Source: Bog-756 sp963710495
Lineage (GTDB): Bacteria > Actinomycetota > Acidimicrobiia > Acidimicrobiales > RAAP-2
Reading direction: 5' to 3'
Assembly: GCA_963710495.1 (NCBI GenBank)
Contig: CAVQAI010000009.1
Span: 620,001-684,000 of the forward strand
Length of the DNA stretch: 64,000 nucleotides
In this document: piece after piece, positions 16,947-26,688 of the stretch
Layout: each line of letters begins with the position of its first letter
How positions within the stretch are numbered: position 1 is the stretch's first letter
The notes under the pieces: model-generated
What the model saw: only the letters and a program-made list of their open reading frames with translations
What the model was told of the DNA's origin: nothing
Database searches by the model: none
Position numbers and translations under genes: made by a program

Positions 16947-17278
16947 CGCCATCCCCTTCCGCTGACAGCGCACATGCCCGCTTGAGGTAGTCAGTGTGCC
17001 ATGGCGCAACGTCGGGACAACGGGCCCGAATCGAGCGCCGGGTGCACGACACGGGCTCGGTCCGTCACGGACAGGTGATCGGCGGGTTATCTCTCTGTGA
17101 CATCTCGCGGCCGGGCGTAGGCCGGCCGGGGGCCGTGACCGGCACGTTCGAGCCGGGGTTGCCGACCAGGCGCGCACGGAGAAGTCTCGTCCCCTCTCGG
17201 GGCCCGCCGGCTGCGTCGATCACGGATTCCCCGCCGCCGTCTCGCCCGAGCCGCCCCTCCCTGGGCCGCCGGTCGCGG

Positions 17279-17881
17279 TCAAAGCGGTGGGTCTGTGGGC
17301 TCCAAGCGGTCGATCAGACTCTTGACGAAGTCCACCGTGTCGTCGTGACCGGCGATGACCCCGAGCTCCCGCTCGATCGAAAGCACCTGCGACAGCCCGG
17401 TCATGAGCAACAAGCCGGCGACGGGCGGAAGCTCTTCGGGACTGACCCCGTCCCTGGCGAGCGCGGTGGCGAGCGCTTGGAGCTGCCCGGCCCGAAAGCG
17501 CTCGGCATACCGGGCGATCTCCGTGCGAATCGCCTTCCGGTGCTTGGCCAACGCCACGAATTCGATCATGAAGGCAGCTCCGCGGGGGTCGGAATTCAAC
17601 TCCCAGAGGGTCCGCAGTGTGGCCCCGGCCGCCATGGCATGTTCGAATCGCTCGAGGTTCTCCTCGGCCCGGCGTCGGAAGATCTCGCTGAAGAGGTCGT
17701 CCATGGAACGGAAGTAGTAGTGGACGAGCTGCGGCTTCAACCCGGCCTTCGCACCGACACGGCGCGAGGTGACTGCGGCGTACCCCTCTTCCAGCAGGAG
17801 CCGCTCGGCCGCGTCCACCAGCCGAGCTCGGGTGGTGGAGTCCTGGGCGCCGAGACGGCGGGGCGAGCTGCCGGTTGCCAT
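17279..17881 (-). CDS. TetR/AcrR family transcriptional regulator
   Basis: This 200-residue regulator has an N-terminal helix-turn-helix, RLVDAAERLLLEEGYAAVTSRRVGAKAGLKPQLVHYYF, around residues 18-58, then an all-helical ligand domain. It is transcribed divergently from the second P450 gene, 114 bases away, and probably represses the P450-SDR pair, with a hydrophobic substrate as inducer (inference). The length is standard. Confidence 0.9.
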   Translation of the reverse strand: MATGSSPRRLGAQDSTTRARLVDAAERLLLEEGYAAVTSRRVGAKAGLKPQLVHYYFRSMDDLFSEIFRRRAEENLERFEHAMAAGATLRTLWELNSDPRGAAFMIEFVALAKHRKAIRTEIARYAERFRAGQLQALATALARDGVSPEELPPVAGLLLMTGLSQVLSIERELGVIAGHDDTVDFVKSLIDRLEPTDPPL

Positions 17882-17995
17882 CCCGACAACTTGCCACATC
17901 CCGAGGAGGATGCTAAGCAGTCGCCAAAACCCGGCTGTGCAACTGCCCAGCAGCCCTCGGCACGTCCCCGAGGAGCCGAACGGAAGGAGCCGCGG

Positions 17996-19282
17996 TTGCG
18001 CGACTGGGAGACCATCGACTTCTTCAGCGACCAAGACCTCGTTGAGGACCCCTATCCGTATTTCGACCAGCTCCGAGGCGAGGGCCCGGTACTGCCTCTT
18101 CCCCATCACGACGTGGTGGCGGTGACCGGGTTCGACGAGGCCAGCGACATCTACCTCGACGGCGCCAACCTGTCGTCGTGCAACTCGGTCATCGGCCCGT
18201 TCGCCCAATTCCCGGTCCCCCTCGAAGGGGACGACGTGGGCGACATCATCGATCGGTACCGAGACCAGCTCCCGATGAACGAGCACATGGTGACGATGGA
18301 CCCTCCGGACCACACACGCGAACGTGCCCTGTTGATGCGCCTGATCTCCTCGAGACGCCTGAAGGAGAACGAGGCCTTCATGTCTCGCTTGTCCGACCAG
18401 CTGCTGGACGAATTCGTCGCCGCCGGCCGGTGCGAATTCATCAGCGCCTACTCGCAGCCCTTCGCCATGCTCGCCGTCGCCGACCTCCTCGGTGTTCCCG
18501 AGGAGGACCACGGGCGCTTCCGCCAGGGGTTCGGTCTGAGCCAAGCGCCGGGGAAGATCGGCTCCGAGGCCCCGGTCGGCGGTGATCTCAATCCGCTGTC
18601 GTGGCTCGACGAGTGGTTCGCCCATTACATCGAAGAACGCCGTCGAGAGCCGGGCAAGGACGTGCTCACCGATCTGGCCCTGGCCACCTATCCGGACGGA
18701 GCCATGCCGGAGGTCACCGCCGTGGTGCGCACGGCTACCTTCCTGTTCGCCGCCGGGCAGGAGACGTCGGCCAGGCTCCTGGCGGTGGCGCTCAAGTACC
18801 TCGCCGAGCTCCCGGAGCTCCAGGACGAGCTGCGCGCCGACAAGGAACTCATCCCCAACTTCATCGAGGAGGCGCTCCGTATCGAGAGCCCGGTGAAGGC
18901 GGACTTCCGCCTCGCCCGCCGGACGATGTCAGTCGGCGGTGTCGACATCAAGGCGGGCACGCCGGTGATGATCTTGAACGGCGCAGCCAACCGCGACCCT
19001 CGACGATTCGAATGCCCGGGAGAGTTCCGTGTCGATCGACACAACTCCCGGGCCCACATGGCGTTCGGCCGGGGAAACCACACCTGCCCCGGCGGGCCGT
19101 TGGCCCGGACCGAGGGACGCATCAGCCTGGAGCGCATCCTGGATCGCACCCGTGACATCCGGCTGTCCGAGGAGCACCACGGCCCGCCCGACGATCGCCG
19201 GTTCCGCTACGAGCCGACGTGGGTCCTGCGGGGCCTCACCGACCTGCACCTGGAATTCACGCCCTATGAGGGCAACCGGTGA
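17996..19282 (+). CDS. Cytochrome P450 (second of two)
   Basis: This 428-residue P450 has the I-helix FLFAAGQETSARLL, the K-helix EEALRIESP and the heme loop FGRGNHTCPGGPLAR with the axial Cys near residue 364. The I-helix has Gln-Glu-Thr where the acid-alcohol pair normally lies, and the heme loop has Pro-Gly after Cys rather than Leu-Gly. A TTG at 17996 is preceded by GGAAGGAG at 6-base spacing, and LRDWETIDFFSDQDLVEDPYPYFDQLR is a normal P450 N-terminus. The stop overlaps the next SDR start (GTGA). Substrate unknown; regulation by the divergent TetR is likely. Confidence 0.93.
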   Translation: MRDWETIDFFSDQDLVEDPYPYFDQLRGEGPVLPLPHHDVVAVTGFDEASDIYLDGANLSSCNSVIGPFAQFPVPLEGDDVGDIIDRYRDQLPMNEHMVTMDPPDHTRERALLMRLISSRRLKENEAFMSRLSDQLLDEFVAAGRCEFISAYSQPFAMLAVADLLGVPEEDHGRFRQGFGLSQAPGKIGSEAPVGGDLNPLSWLDEWFAHYIEERRREPGKDVLTDLALATYPDGAMPEVTAVVRTATFLFAAGQETSARLLAVALKYLAELPELQDELRADKELIPNFIEEALRIESPVKADFRLARRTMSVGGVDIKAGTPVMILNGAANRDPRRFECPGEFRVDRHNSRAHMAFGRGNHTCPGGPLARTEGRISLERILDRTRDIRLSEEHHGPPDDRRFRYEPTWVLRGLTDLHLEFTPYEGNR

Positions 19283-20022
19283 GCCGGGTTGCCGCCGTGA
19301 CAGGCGGAGCTTCGGGGATCGGCCTCGGGGTCGCGCGACAGTTCGCCGCCGACGGATTCGCAGTGGCGATCCTCGACCGCAACGGCAGCGCAGCCAAGAC
19401 GGGGGCCGATGAGCTCAATGCCGCGGGCGGCCGCGCTCTGGCCGTGGAAGTCGACGTCACGGACCGGGCGTCGGTCGTTGCCGCCTTCGCCCGGGTCTCG
19501 TCCGAGCTCGGTCCCGTCGGCATTCTGGTGACGAGCGCGGGTATCGAGGCCTTCGACCCGCTCCTACAGATCGACGCGGAGCGGTGGGACCACATCATCG
19601 CGGTCAACCTCACCGGCACCTTCACCTGCGTCCAGGCGGCGGTGCCGGACATGATCGAGTCGGGTTGGGGGCGCATCGTCACCATCTCATCGCAGAGCGC
19701 CCAGTCGGGAGCGCCGAACATGGCCCACTATTCGGCGTCGAAGGGAGGCGTCATCGCCTTGACCAAGGCACTGGCCGTCGACCTGGCGCGTCAGGGCATC
19801 ACCGTCAATTCCATCGCCCCGAGCATCGTCGACACCCCCATGGCCAGAGCGGCCGAAGCTGCCGGGGACTTCCCCGGCATCGAGGTCATCGGGCCGATGG
19901 TCCCACTCGGTCGGGCCGGCACCCCCGCCGACATCGCCGCCGCCTGCTCGTACCTGTGCTCGGACGGCGGGAGCTACATCACGGGCCAGATCATCGCGGT
20001 CAATGGCGGCATGTACATCTGA
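19279..20022 (+). CDS. Short-chain dehydrogenase/reductase
   Basis: This 247-residue classical SDR has TGGASGIG at residues 8-15, TSAGIE, NLTGTF, the catalytic Ser in ISSQSAQSG, YSASKGG (YxxxK) and the C-terminal GQIIAVNGGMYI typical of FabG-like enzymes. The GTG start overlaps the P450 stop by 4 bases, so the two are coupled and the SDR probably oxidises the alcohol made by the P450. It repeats the P450-SDR pairing seen at 3.2-5.1 kb, though the two SDRs are of different subgroups. Confidence 0.92.
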   Translation: MSRVAAVTGGASGIGLGVARQFAADGFAVAILDRNGSAAKTGADELNAAGGRALAVEVDVTDRASVVAAFARVSSELGPVGILVTSAGIEAFDPLLQIDAERWDHIIAVNLTGTFTCVQAAVPDMIESGWGRIVTISSQSAQSGAPNMAHYSASKGGVIALTKALAVDLARQGITVNSIAPSIVDTPMARAAEAAGDFPGIEVIGPMVPLGRAGTPADIAAACSYLCSDGGSYITGQIIAVNGGMYI

Positions 20023-20130
20023 GGTCTCGGCCCAGGGTGGGGCCACCTGCGGTTGGCTTGACGATCCGGTCTGGGCCTGTGCCCAATCTCCCGATGCCTG
20101 CTCCGACGAGGACGCGGGACAGCTGCCACC

Positions 20131-22698
20131 TCAGGCCGCCTGGGCCGGGACCTCCAGCGGGATCTGGATCGGCAGGTCGGCCGACGACTGGCCAATGCCG
20201 ACAATGTATTTTCCCGCCACCACACTGGGCGTTCCCCCGGCGTCGGAGGCGAAGGCCGACGCCGGCAGCATCAGCGTGGCCCGGGTGGTGGCTCCGGGTG
20301 CCATCACGACCTTCGTAAAGGCACGTAACTGCTCCGGGGGCTCACCCAGTCCGGGCAGATCGGACACATAGGCCTGGACAACGTCGGCTCCGGACCGGGT
20401 GCCGGTGTTGGTCACGTCGACCTGCACGGCGTAGCCTCCGGCCGGCCACGGAGCAATCTGCACCCCCGAGAGCGCGAACGTGGTGTAACTGAGCCCGAAG
20501 CCGAACGGGAACAGCGGGGTGACGCCACTGTCCTGATACCACCGGTAACCGATGTCGAGACCCGTGCCGAAACTCACGTCCGCGTCGATCCCCGGAAACT
20601 CGGCGACACTGGACGCGGGCTCGGCCGTGGGCGACGCTGGGAACGTGATCGGTAGCCGCCCCGAGGGGTCGACCCGACCGGTCAGAACGGCGGCCACCGC
20701 GGTACCGTCCACTTCGCCCGGGTACCAGGCCTCGACGACGCCCGCCACCTGGGGCAGCCAGGGCATGAGGACGGCCCCGCCACTGTTGACGACCACCACC
20801 GTATGGGGGTTGACCGCGGCGACGGCCGCGATCAGCTGGTCGGCGTCTCCCGGGAGGGCGAGGGAGCGGTCGGACCCCTCGGTCTGAAGCTCCCCGGTGA
20901 AGACGACGGCGACCGAGGACCGACGGGCGGCCGCCACGGCCGCGTCGAGTTGCGCCGTCTCGTCGGCGATGCCGAAGGCAGGGGCGGGATAGTTGTCGAC
21001 CGCGAACCAGCGGATCGCGAACGTGTAACGGGCCCCGGCCCGGAGGGACACTGCCGCGGACAGCAATGTCGGCGTGTGGAGCCCGGCGGACGTCAGGACC
21101 GGGGCGCCGTTCATGGTCAGCCAGGTGTCGCCGACCTCGTGGAGACCGATCCGGTAGATCCCGGACGAGCGGGGGGTGATCGTCTCGCTCCACGAGTTCC
21201 AATCCTTCCCGGTGCCGGGGGTCGTGGCGGTCGCCACGGCAGGGGTCACGTTCGGGGACTCGACGACGGGGAGGTCGGTCTTGCCGGTCTCCACCCGGTC
21301 GGCGTGCAGAAAGGGCTCCTTCGTGTCGAAGTAGCGCTTCGAGAAGATCTGACCGGTGGTGATGGAGCGAAGCGGGATGGAACGCAGTCCCCCCGGGGCG
21401 TACCGGATCGTCGTCGAGGGCCCCAATGCGGACCGGAGGGCGGCCAGGGGCGTCGACACGAACGGTGCGACGACCGCCGCGCTGCCATCACCCGCGGTGA
21501 TCGGGTGGGTCGCCCCGGTCCCGATGACCGCCACCGACTTGGTGCCGTGCACCAGCGGAAGCACCGCCCCCGTGTTCTTCAGGAGCACCATGGATGCCTC
21601 GGCGCCGGTCAGTGCCGCACGGGTGTGCGCCGGGGTGATGGCGTCGGTCGACGGTTTCGGCTGGACGGGGTGGGCGACGAGCCCGTACCGGAACATCGTG
21701 GTGAGCGTCTCCGTGACCGCCCGATCGAGGTCGGCGATGCCGATGGCGCCGGACTGGACCAGTCGGACCAGTTCGGCGGGCGAGCCGGGCTTGACCAGGG
21801 CGATGCCGGCTTGGAACGCCGAGGCCGTGCCCCCGTTCGGCAGCGCGCCGAGATCGGAGCGAACGAATCCGGTGAAGCCCCAGGACGCGAGATCGGCGTA
21901 GACGGTCGGGTCGGAGCAGTCGTTGACGGCATTGACCGAGCCGTACGAGCACATGATGGAGGCCACGTGGGCCTGCTGTACTGCCTCGACGTAGGGCGGA
22001 TTGAACATCTCGGTGAGCGCCCGGGCCGGAACCTGCTGGTCGAGGATGTGGCGCGCCGTCTCCTGCGAGTAGGCGGTGACGTGTTTGAGGTTTGCCATGG
22101 TCCCGGTGGACTGGATGCCCTCCACACTGGCGACGCCCATGGCACCGGTCAGCACCGGATCCTCGCCGAATGCCTCGAAGATGCGGCCCGCCTCCGGCAC
22201 CCGGGCGAGGTTGAGCTCGGGCCCCTGCGAGGCGTCGATCCCCTTCGCCCGTGCCTCCTGACCCATGACCACGCCGGTGGCATGCGCCACTGACGGGTCG
22301 AAGGTGGCGGCCACGCCGATGGCAGCCGGCAACTGGGTCACGCCGCGCATGTGGAAGGCGATTCCGTTGGGCCCGTCGGTCAGCGTCAGCGGCGGGATGC
22401 ACAGCGAGGGGATGCCGAGGTTGGTGTTCTCGATGGGTGGCTCGGTCCGCAGGACGACGAACGACGCCTTCTGACCGAGCGTCATCCGGGCCAGGACCTC
22501 GGCGGCCAGCGATGCGGCAGTGCCCTTTCCCTGAAGGGACTGGGCCACCCATGGGCACTGGGCTGCCGCGCTACCCGACGACGAGGACACGCCGCCGGCA
22601 CGGTGGGTGCCCACCAGCACGATTCCTGCGATTGGGATGCCGACGAGGAGTCCGGCCTTGAGGATCCGCCTTCGGGCAAGGCGCCGGGGGCTGGCCAT
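20131..22698 (-). CDS. Secreted glycoside hydrolase family 3 (beta-glucosidase-like) with PA14 insert
   Basis: This protein of about 855 residues begins with a Tat-like signal (ARRRILKAGLLVG). The GH3 N-domain shows LTDGPNGI, the substrate segment LKHVTAYSQE, and GFTGFVRSDLGA, where the Asp is the predicted nucleophile. The C-domain contains VVFTGELQTEGSDR (acid/base region), interrupted by a PA14-like segment around GSWSETITPRSSGIYRIGL-type sequence, and ends with a fibronectin III-like domain (VDVTNTGTRSGADVVQAY). It would hydrolyse terminal beta-glucosides outside the cell. The ATG at 22698 gives the cleanest signal peptide; AAGGAG lies 14 bases upstream. Confidence 0.9.
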   Translation of the reverse strand: MASPRRLARRRILKAGLLVGIPIAGIVLVGTHRAGGVSSSSGSAAAQCPWVAQSLQGKGTAASLAAEVLARMTLGQKASFVVLRTEPPIENTNLGIPSLCIPPLTLTDGPNGIAFHMRGVTQLPAAIGVAATFDPSVAHATGVVMGQEARAKGIDASQGPELNLARVPEAGRIFEAFGEDPVLTGAMGVASVEGIQSTGTMANLKHVTAYSQETARHILDQQVPARALTEMFNPPYVEAVQQAHVASIMCSYGSVNAVNDCSDPTVYADLASWGFTGFVRSDLGALPNGGTASAFQAGIALVKPGSPAELVRLVQSGAIGIADLDRAVTETLTTMFRYGLVAHPVQPKPSTDAITPAHTRAALTGAEASMVLLKNTGAVLPLVHGTKSVAVIGTGATHPITAGDGSAAVVAPFVSTPLAALRSALGPSTTIRYAPGGLRSIPLRSITTGQIFSKRYFDTKEPFLHADRVETGKTDLPVVESPNVTPAVATATTPGTGKDWNSWSETITPRSSGIYRIGLHEVGDTWLTMNGAPVLTSAGLHTPTLLSAAVSLRAGARYTFAIRWFAVDNYPAPAFGIADETAQLDAAVAAARRSSVAVVFTGELQTEGSDRSLALPGDADQLIAAVAAVNPHTVVVVNSGGAVLMPWLPQVAGVVEAWYPGEVDGTAVAAVLTGRVDPSGRLPITFPASPTAEPASSVAEFPGIDADVSFGTGLDIGYRWYQDSGVTPLFPFGFGLSYTTFALSGVQIAPWPAGGYAVQVDVTNTGTRSGADVVQAYVSDLPGLGEPPEQLRAFTKVVMAPGATTRATLMLPASAFASDAGGTPSVVAGKYIVGIGQSSADLPIQIPLEVPAQAA

Positions 22699-22861
22699 GC
22701 GACCGGTCGTTGCTCCTTGCTCGTCGGGGTGCGGACGTGCCCCGACCACCGGGACCGACTGCTTGGGCTGCCACCCTAGGACGCACACTCAACCGGATGG
22801 TGGAATTGGCGCCCGCCGCCACCTCCGCGGCCCCCCGAGAAGAGGCACTGGTGGCCCGTGC

Positions 22862-23299
22862 TCAGTCACCGTCTTTCGGATCCACGGCACCGCTCGATGC
22901 ATAGCTGTCATCGCTGGCGGCAGATCCGAATCCACCGGGGTCATTCCCCGGTGTTTGCCAGTAGATCTCCACCCGGGAGATGAGGCCGTCCTCGCCGATG
23001 TCGAATGAGTAGGCCTCTTCGAAGTTGCGTCCCTGCTGTCCGTAACGCAGGTGCTCGGTCACCGTGGCGAAGGCGGCGCGGCCGTCGGAGCGGGCGACGA
23101 TCCGGCGTACATCGTTCCGGTACTCCGATGGCACGGTCCCCCGAAGAAAATCCAGATAGCGATCCCTACCTGTGATTCTGTCGGCATAAGGCCCGATCCG
23201 CTCGACTGTCGGGCTGAGGACGGCCCTGAGTCGGCCCCAGTCTCTCGCCGTCAAGTAGGCGAAGAAGCTTTCAACGATGCTGGTCGACGCTGTCGGCAC
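22862..23299 (-). CDS. SnoaL/NTF2-like protein
   Basis: This 145-residue protein has the NTF2-like pattern: an N-terminal helix IVESFFAYLTARDWGRLRAVLSPTVERIGP, then ITGRDRYLDFLRG and a C-terminal beta-rich segment EAYSFDIGEDGLISRVEIYW. The fold hosts isomerases, hydrolases and non-enzymatic binders. The C-terminus is a low-complexity acidic tail. It stands alone; function unassigned. Confidence 0.75.
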   Translation of the reverse strand: MPTASTSIVESFFAYLTARDWGRLRAVLSPTVERIGPYADRITGRDRYLDFLRGTVPSEYRNDVRRIVARSDGRAAFATVTEHLRYGQQGRNFEEAYSFDIGEDGLISRVEIYWQTPGNDPGGFGSAASDDSYASSGAVDPKDGD

Positions 23300-23427
23300 G
23301 GCAACCCCTTACTGGCCGGGAGCGTACTGCCCCGACTGGATAGGCGGCTTTGGAGGCGGCGGTCATCGCGCTCCGTCGTTCAACGGCGAGTGCCGCCGAG
23401 CACTGACCGGCCACTGCTGCCCTGACT

Positions 23428-24231
23428 TCACGAGATGGCTTTTGAGATCGTCAGCACGCCGGTAGCCAGCAGGAGCAGGTCGACGGCCCACCCGAAATGG
23501 GCAGGCTCCATTCGCGCCCCTATCCATGACCCGACGATGATGCCCGCGACACAAGGCAAGAGTGACGTGGCAGCCAGGACGATGTCGAAGGTCGTGATCA
23601 ATCCGGCCGCGGCGAGGAGCGGTAGGCCGATGAGATTCGACAGCAAGAAGACCGCCGAGATCGTGGCCCGGAACCTGTCCCCATGAAACCCCCTCCGCCG
23701 GAGCTCATAGACGAGTGGTGGTCCGTTAGTCGCAAGCGACGTGTTGATGACCCCACTGGCGAAGCCCATGGCGAACGTCGTCGAACGAGGAGGCACAACC
23801 GGTTCGGAACGTGTGAAACGAGAGGTCACGATGATCCAGCCTGCCGCCAGACAAGTCGTGACACCCAGGACCAGTCGAAGGGTGGTCGCCGAGATCACGC
23901 TCAGGATGATCACCCCCACCGGTGCGCCGGCGATGGCCGCAACCCCTAACCGTCGGGCGGTGGCCCACTCGATGTGCCGACGAAACCGGAAGGCCAGCCA
24001 GGCGCAGGTGACCGTACCGTTCAGAAAGATGATGACCACCGCGCTTTTCGTCGGGACCACAAAGGCCAGGAGGGGTACGGCGAGCAGGGCAAATCCAAAC
24101 CCGATGGCCCGTTGTAGCGCAGCGGCGGCGAACACGACGCCAGCCACGGCTGCCACGGTGCCGATGGTGATCACGATGCGAAACCTATCGGGATCCCGGA
24201 GCTCGTTGAGCGAGATTCCGTGGTGATCCAC
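23428..24231 (-). CDS. TSUP (TauE/SafE) family sulfite/sulfonate exporter-like permease
   Basis: This 267-residue protein has about eight hydrophobic segments and the TSUP hallmarks AIGFGFALLAVPLLAFVVP near residue 42 and GFASGVINTSLATNGPPLVY near residue 153, two repeats of the family. Such permeases move sulfite, sulfoacetate or other anions. No sulfur genes are adjacent here; the sulfur cluster is 20 kb away. Substrate is unknown. Confidence 0.85.
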   Translation of the reverse strand: MDHHGISLNELRDPDRFRIVITIGTVAAVAGVVFAAAALQRAIGFGFALLAVPLLAFVVPTKSAVVIIFLNGTVTCAWLAFRFRRHIEWATARRLGVAAIAGAPVGVIILSVISATTLRLVLGVTTCLAAGWIIVTSRFTRSEPVVPPRSTTFAMGFASGVINTSLATNGPPLVYELRRRGFHGDRFRATISAVFLLSNLIGLPLLAAAGLITTFDIVLAATSLLPCVAGIIVGSWIGARMEPAHFGWAVDLLLLATGVLTISKAIS

Positions 24232-24390
24232 CTGGTGATCATCCCGAGCACGTTGGATCGGTTGGATCAGAGAAGTCGGGACGAATCCGTGACAAGCGGT
24301 ACGCGGGGCTCCAAAGTGACGCCGGCGCAGTTCGATCGGTGTCTCACAGTGCGACGGGATCCGTCATGCCGGCTGGACGGTCATTGATCC

Positions 24391-25746
24391 TCAAGCCCCC
24401 ACGGCGCGCCAGATCCGGCGTGGCCGGGAGATGCCCTTCAACTCGTGGAAGCCCCGGTCCACGAGCTCGATACCGGCGCCTTCAACCAAGTCGGCAACGA
24501 CGTCGGAGACGAAGACCTCCCCGACCGACGCAGAGGATGCGACGCGAGCAGCAATGTGGACGGCGATGCCTCGGATGTCGTCGCCGCTCTGCTCGATCTC
24601 ACCGGTGTGCAGCCCGCTTCTCACCTGGAGGCCGAGGTGGGTGGCGCCGTCGCGCAGGGCCAATGCGCATCGAATCGCTCGTGTCGGTGCGTCGAACGTC
24701 GCCACCACTCCGTCCCCGGTGTCCTTGATGAACGTCCCACCAAAGCGGCTGAGTTGACGCCGGACCAGCTCGTTGTAATCGAGGAGGACCTGGGTCCATC
24801 GCCGGTCACCCATACGCGTTGCCATGGACGTCGAGTCGATCATGTCGGTGAAGAGGATGGTGGCAAGCACCCGGTCGGGCCCCGGTTGGTAGCGCTCCCC
24901 GGTAATGAACTCCTGAATGTGGTCCAGCAGCCCATCGAGATCTCCCAGAAAAGGAACGATATCGCGACCGGGCAGATCCACGAATCGGGCCCCGGGGATG
25001 TGCTCCGCGACATAGCGGCCGTGGTCAATGGTCGGGGCGAGAGCTTCGCGACGGTGCAGCACCAGGGTCGGGGTGGCAATGTCTGGCAACAGGTGGCGGT
25101 AGTCCACCGTTGCGCTCTGCTCACTGAGCACGGCCGACACCGCTGGTGTGGCGCCGCGCATCGACGCCCGTGACCACCAGCGTTGGAACTCGGGATCGTC
25201 CGCTGCGCTCGGAGCAAAGAGGCGCAGGTCGGTCAAGCCCTCGACCCCCTCGCTCGTGCTGTCGGGGTCGAGGCCGGCCCGGAACGCATCCATCAACGCC
25301 ATGGGAATGCCGATGGGATAGTCGTCCGCTTCGACATACCTGGCGGACGCGTTGATTACGACCAGTGACTCGGTGCGCTCGGGGTGCTCGGCGGCGAACA
25401 GGAAGGCAGGAAGTGTCCAACCGGAGGCGGCCAGCACCACGGCCCGGGTCGCACCGGCAGCGTCCATCACGGTCAAGGCGTCATCGACCCATGTGCGATA
25501 GGTGAGTTGACCGACATCGGACGGTGTGTCCGTCAGGCCGACCCCGCTGGGGTCGAACCGAATGAGTCGTCCGCACGCTGCCAGGCGTTCGGTATAGCGG
25601 CGCAACTGAGGCTGCTCGCTCGTTTCGTCGATGGAGACATACAGGCCGAAACCGAAGTCGAGGATGTCCTTCTCACCTTCACCCCACACCTGGTAGCCGA
25701 TGTGGAGTGGCCCGCGACGGGCATAGCGGGTTTCCGGCGCCTCCAT
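24391..25746 (-). CDS. Alpha/beta-hydrolase fused to class III adenylate/guanylate cyclase domain
   Basis: This 451-residue protein has an alpha/beta-hydrolase-like N-half (IGYQVWGEGEKDILDF, LIRFDPSGVGLTD, AVVLAASGWTLPAFLFA, then PTLVLHRREA) and a C-terminal class III cyclase homology domain from about residue 290 (TILFTDMIDST, KDTGDGVVATFDAP, VRSGLHTGEIE). The metal-binding Asp pair is present (TD and GDG). The nucleophile elbow reads AASGW rather than GxSxG, so the hydrolase half may sense a ligand rather than hydrolyse it. The architecture is common in mycobacteria-type actinobacteria; the output would be cAMP. Confidence 0.9.
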   Translation of the reverse strand: MEAPETRYARRGPLHIGYQVWGEGEKDILDFGFGLYVSIDETSEQPQLRRYTERLAACGRLIRFDPSGVGLTDTPSDVGQLTYRTWVDDALTVMDAAGATRAVVLAASGWTLPAFLFAAEHPERTESLVVINASARYVEADDYPIGIPMALMDAFRAGLDPDSTSEGVEGLTDLRLFAPSAADDPEFQRWWSRASMRGATPAVSAVLSEQSATVDYRHLLPDIATPTLVLHRREALAPTIDHGRYVAEHIPGARFVDLPGRDIVPFLGDLDGLLDHIQEFITGERYQPGPDRVLATILFTDMIDSTSMATRMGDRRWTQVLLDYNELVRRQLSRFGGTFIKDTGDGVVATFDAPTRAIRCALALRDGATHLGLQVRSGLHTGEIEQSGDDIRGIAVHIAARVASSASVGEVFVSDVVADLVEGAGIELVDRGFHELKGISRPRRIWRAVGA

Positions 25747-25798
25747 CGGTAGTCAGTCTCCCGCATATCGCCACCTTCCGGTACGCCTTAGAACGGGA

Positions 25799-26041
25799 TT
25801 AGGACGAAGCACGAAGGCGGTGCGTTCGCAGGTGCTCCACTCCGACCGCGGATACCGAGACAGACTGCCCCATTTCCAAGGAGTGATGGCGCTCGATATA
25901 GCCCCGATCGTTGGCCTCCTCCCACACCGGGAGGCGTGGACACGATGTCCGCCACGCGTCGAGCACCTCGGAGTAAGGGCGCGGGGTGGTTCCCAGCCAC
26001 TCCAGGAGGTCCAGAACGAGGCAGTCGACGGTACCGGTCAT
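25799..26041 (-). CDS. Small winged-helix-like conserved hypothetical
   Basis: This 80-residue protein reads DLLEWLGTTPRPYSEVLDAW and RTSCPRLPVWEEANDRGYIE, followed by a VSVSAVGVEHLRTHR tail. Similar small proteins occur in other soil bacteria, and the pattern (helix, helix, strand with DRGYIER) is like a winged helix, but no function is known to me. It lies between the cyclase fusion and a plus-strand NTF2-like gene. Confidence 0.55.
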   Translation of the reverse strand: MTGTVDCLVLDLLEWLGTTPRPYSEVLDAWRTSCPRLPVWEEANDRGYIERHHSLEMGQSVSVSAVGVEHLRTHRLRASS

Positions 26042-26243
26042 CGGTCTCCTGAAAATCCTTGCACATCTTTCGCCCGGCCTTCGCCCACGTCGAGGTGGCC
26101 AACCGGGGCCGCGGCCTCGCTGCTGCGCATGCCGAAGTGGAGGGCTGATATCGAAGACGACCAGACAAAGAACAGTGAAGCTGGCTCTCCGTCGACGGCC
26201 CGACCGGCCGGTCGAAGAGCCGGGAAATGCCTAAGATCGGCTG

Positions 26244-26651
26244 ATGGCTCGCCCGCCAGAACCCCAGCGACTGATCAATGCGCGGCGGTTCTTTCTCAGC
26301 TACTCCCGAGCCGACCTCGATGACGCGGTGCCACTGCTCTCGCCGAACGTGGTCTATACGGTGCCGGGACACCACAAGCTCTCCGGTGTGTTCCATGGAC
26401 CCGACGAGGTGAGACGGCACGTCGCCACGTTGGTCGATTACTCCAGGGGCACTTTCGAGGTGCTGAAGTGGGTGGATTGGATGCTGGGCGAGAGTCACAT
26501 CACTGCGCTCCAGTACGCCCAGGTTCAGAAGGCCAGCGGGATCTATCGCGGGCACCACCTGTACCTCCTCGAGTCCGACTCCGACGATCTTGTGTCCGAC
26601 ATCAAGGTGTTCTTCGAGGACCAAGCGGCGGCTGAACGGTTCTTTACGTAA
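26244..26651 (+). CDS. NTF2-like (SnoaL) protein
   Basis: This 135-residue protein has the NTF2-like pattern NARRFFLSYSRADLDDAVPLLSPNVVYTVPG, FHGPDEVRRHVATLV and ending DIKVFFEDQAAAERFF. The VYTVPGHHKLSGVFHG stretch is typical of SnoaL-like ketosteroid-isomerase-type folds. It is 37 bases upstream of a VOC gene in the same direction and probably shares its transcript. Function unassigned. Confidence 0.75.
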   Translation: MARPPEPQRLINARRFFLSYSRADLDDAVPLLSPNVVYTVPGHHKLSGVFHGPDEVRRHVATLVDYSRGTFEVLKWVDWMLGESHITALQYAQVQKASGIYRGHHLYLLESDSDDLVSDIKVFFEDQAAAERFFT

Positions 26652-26688
26652 CGCTGCTTGGGGGAGCCCACGTCCCTGGAGGTCTTGG

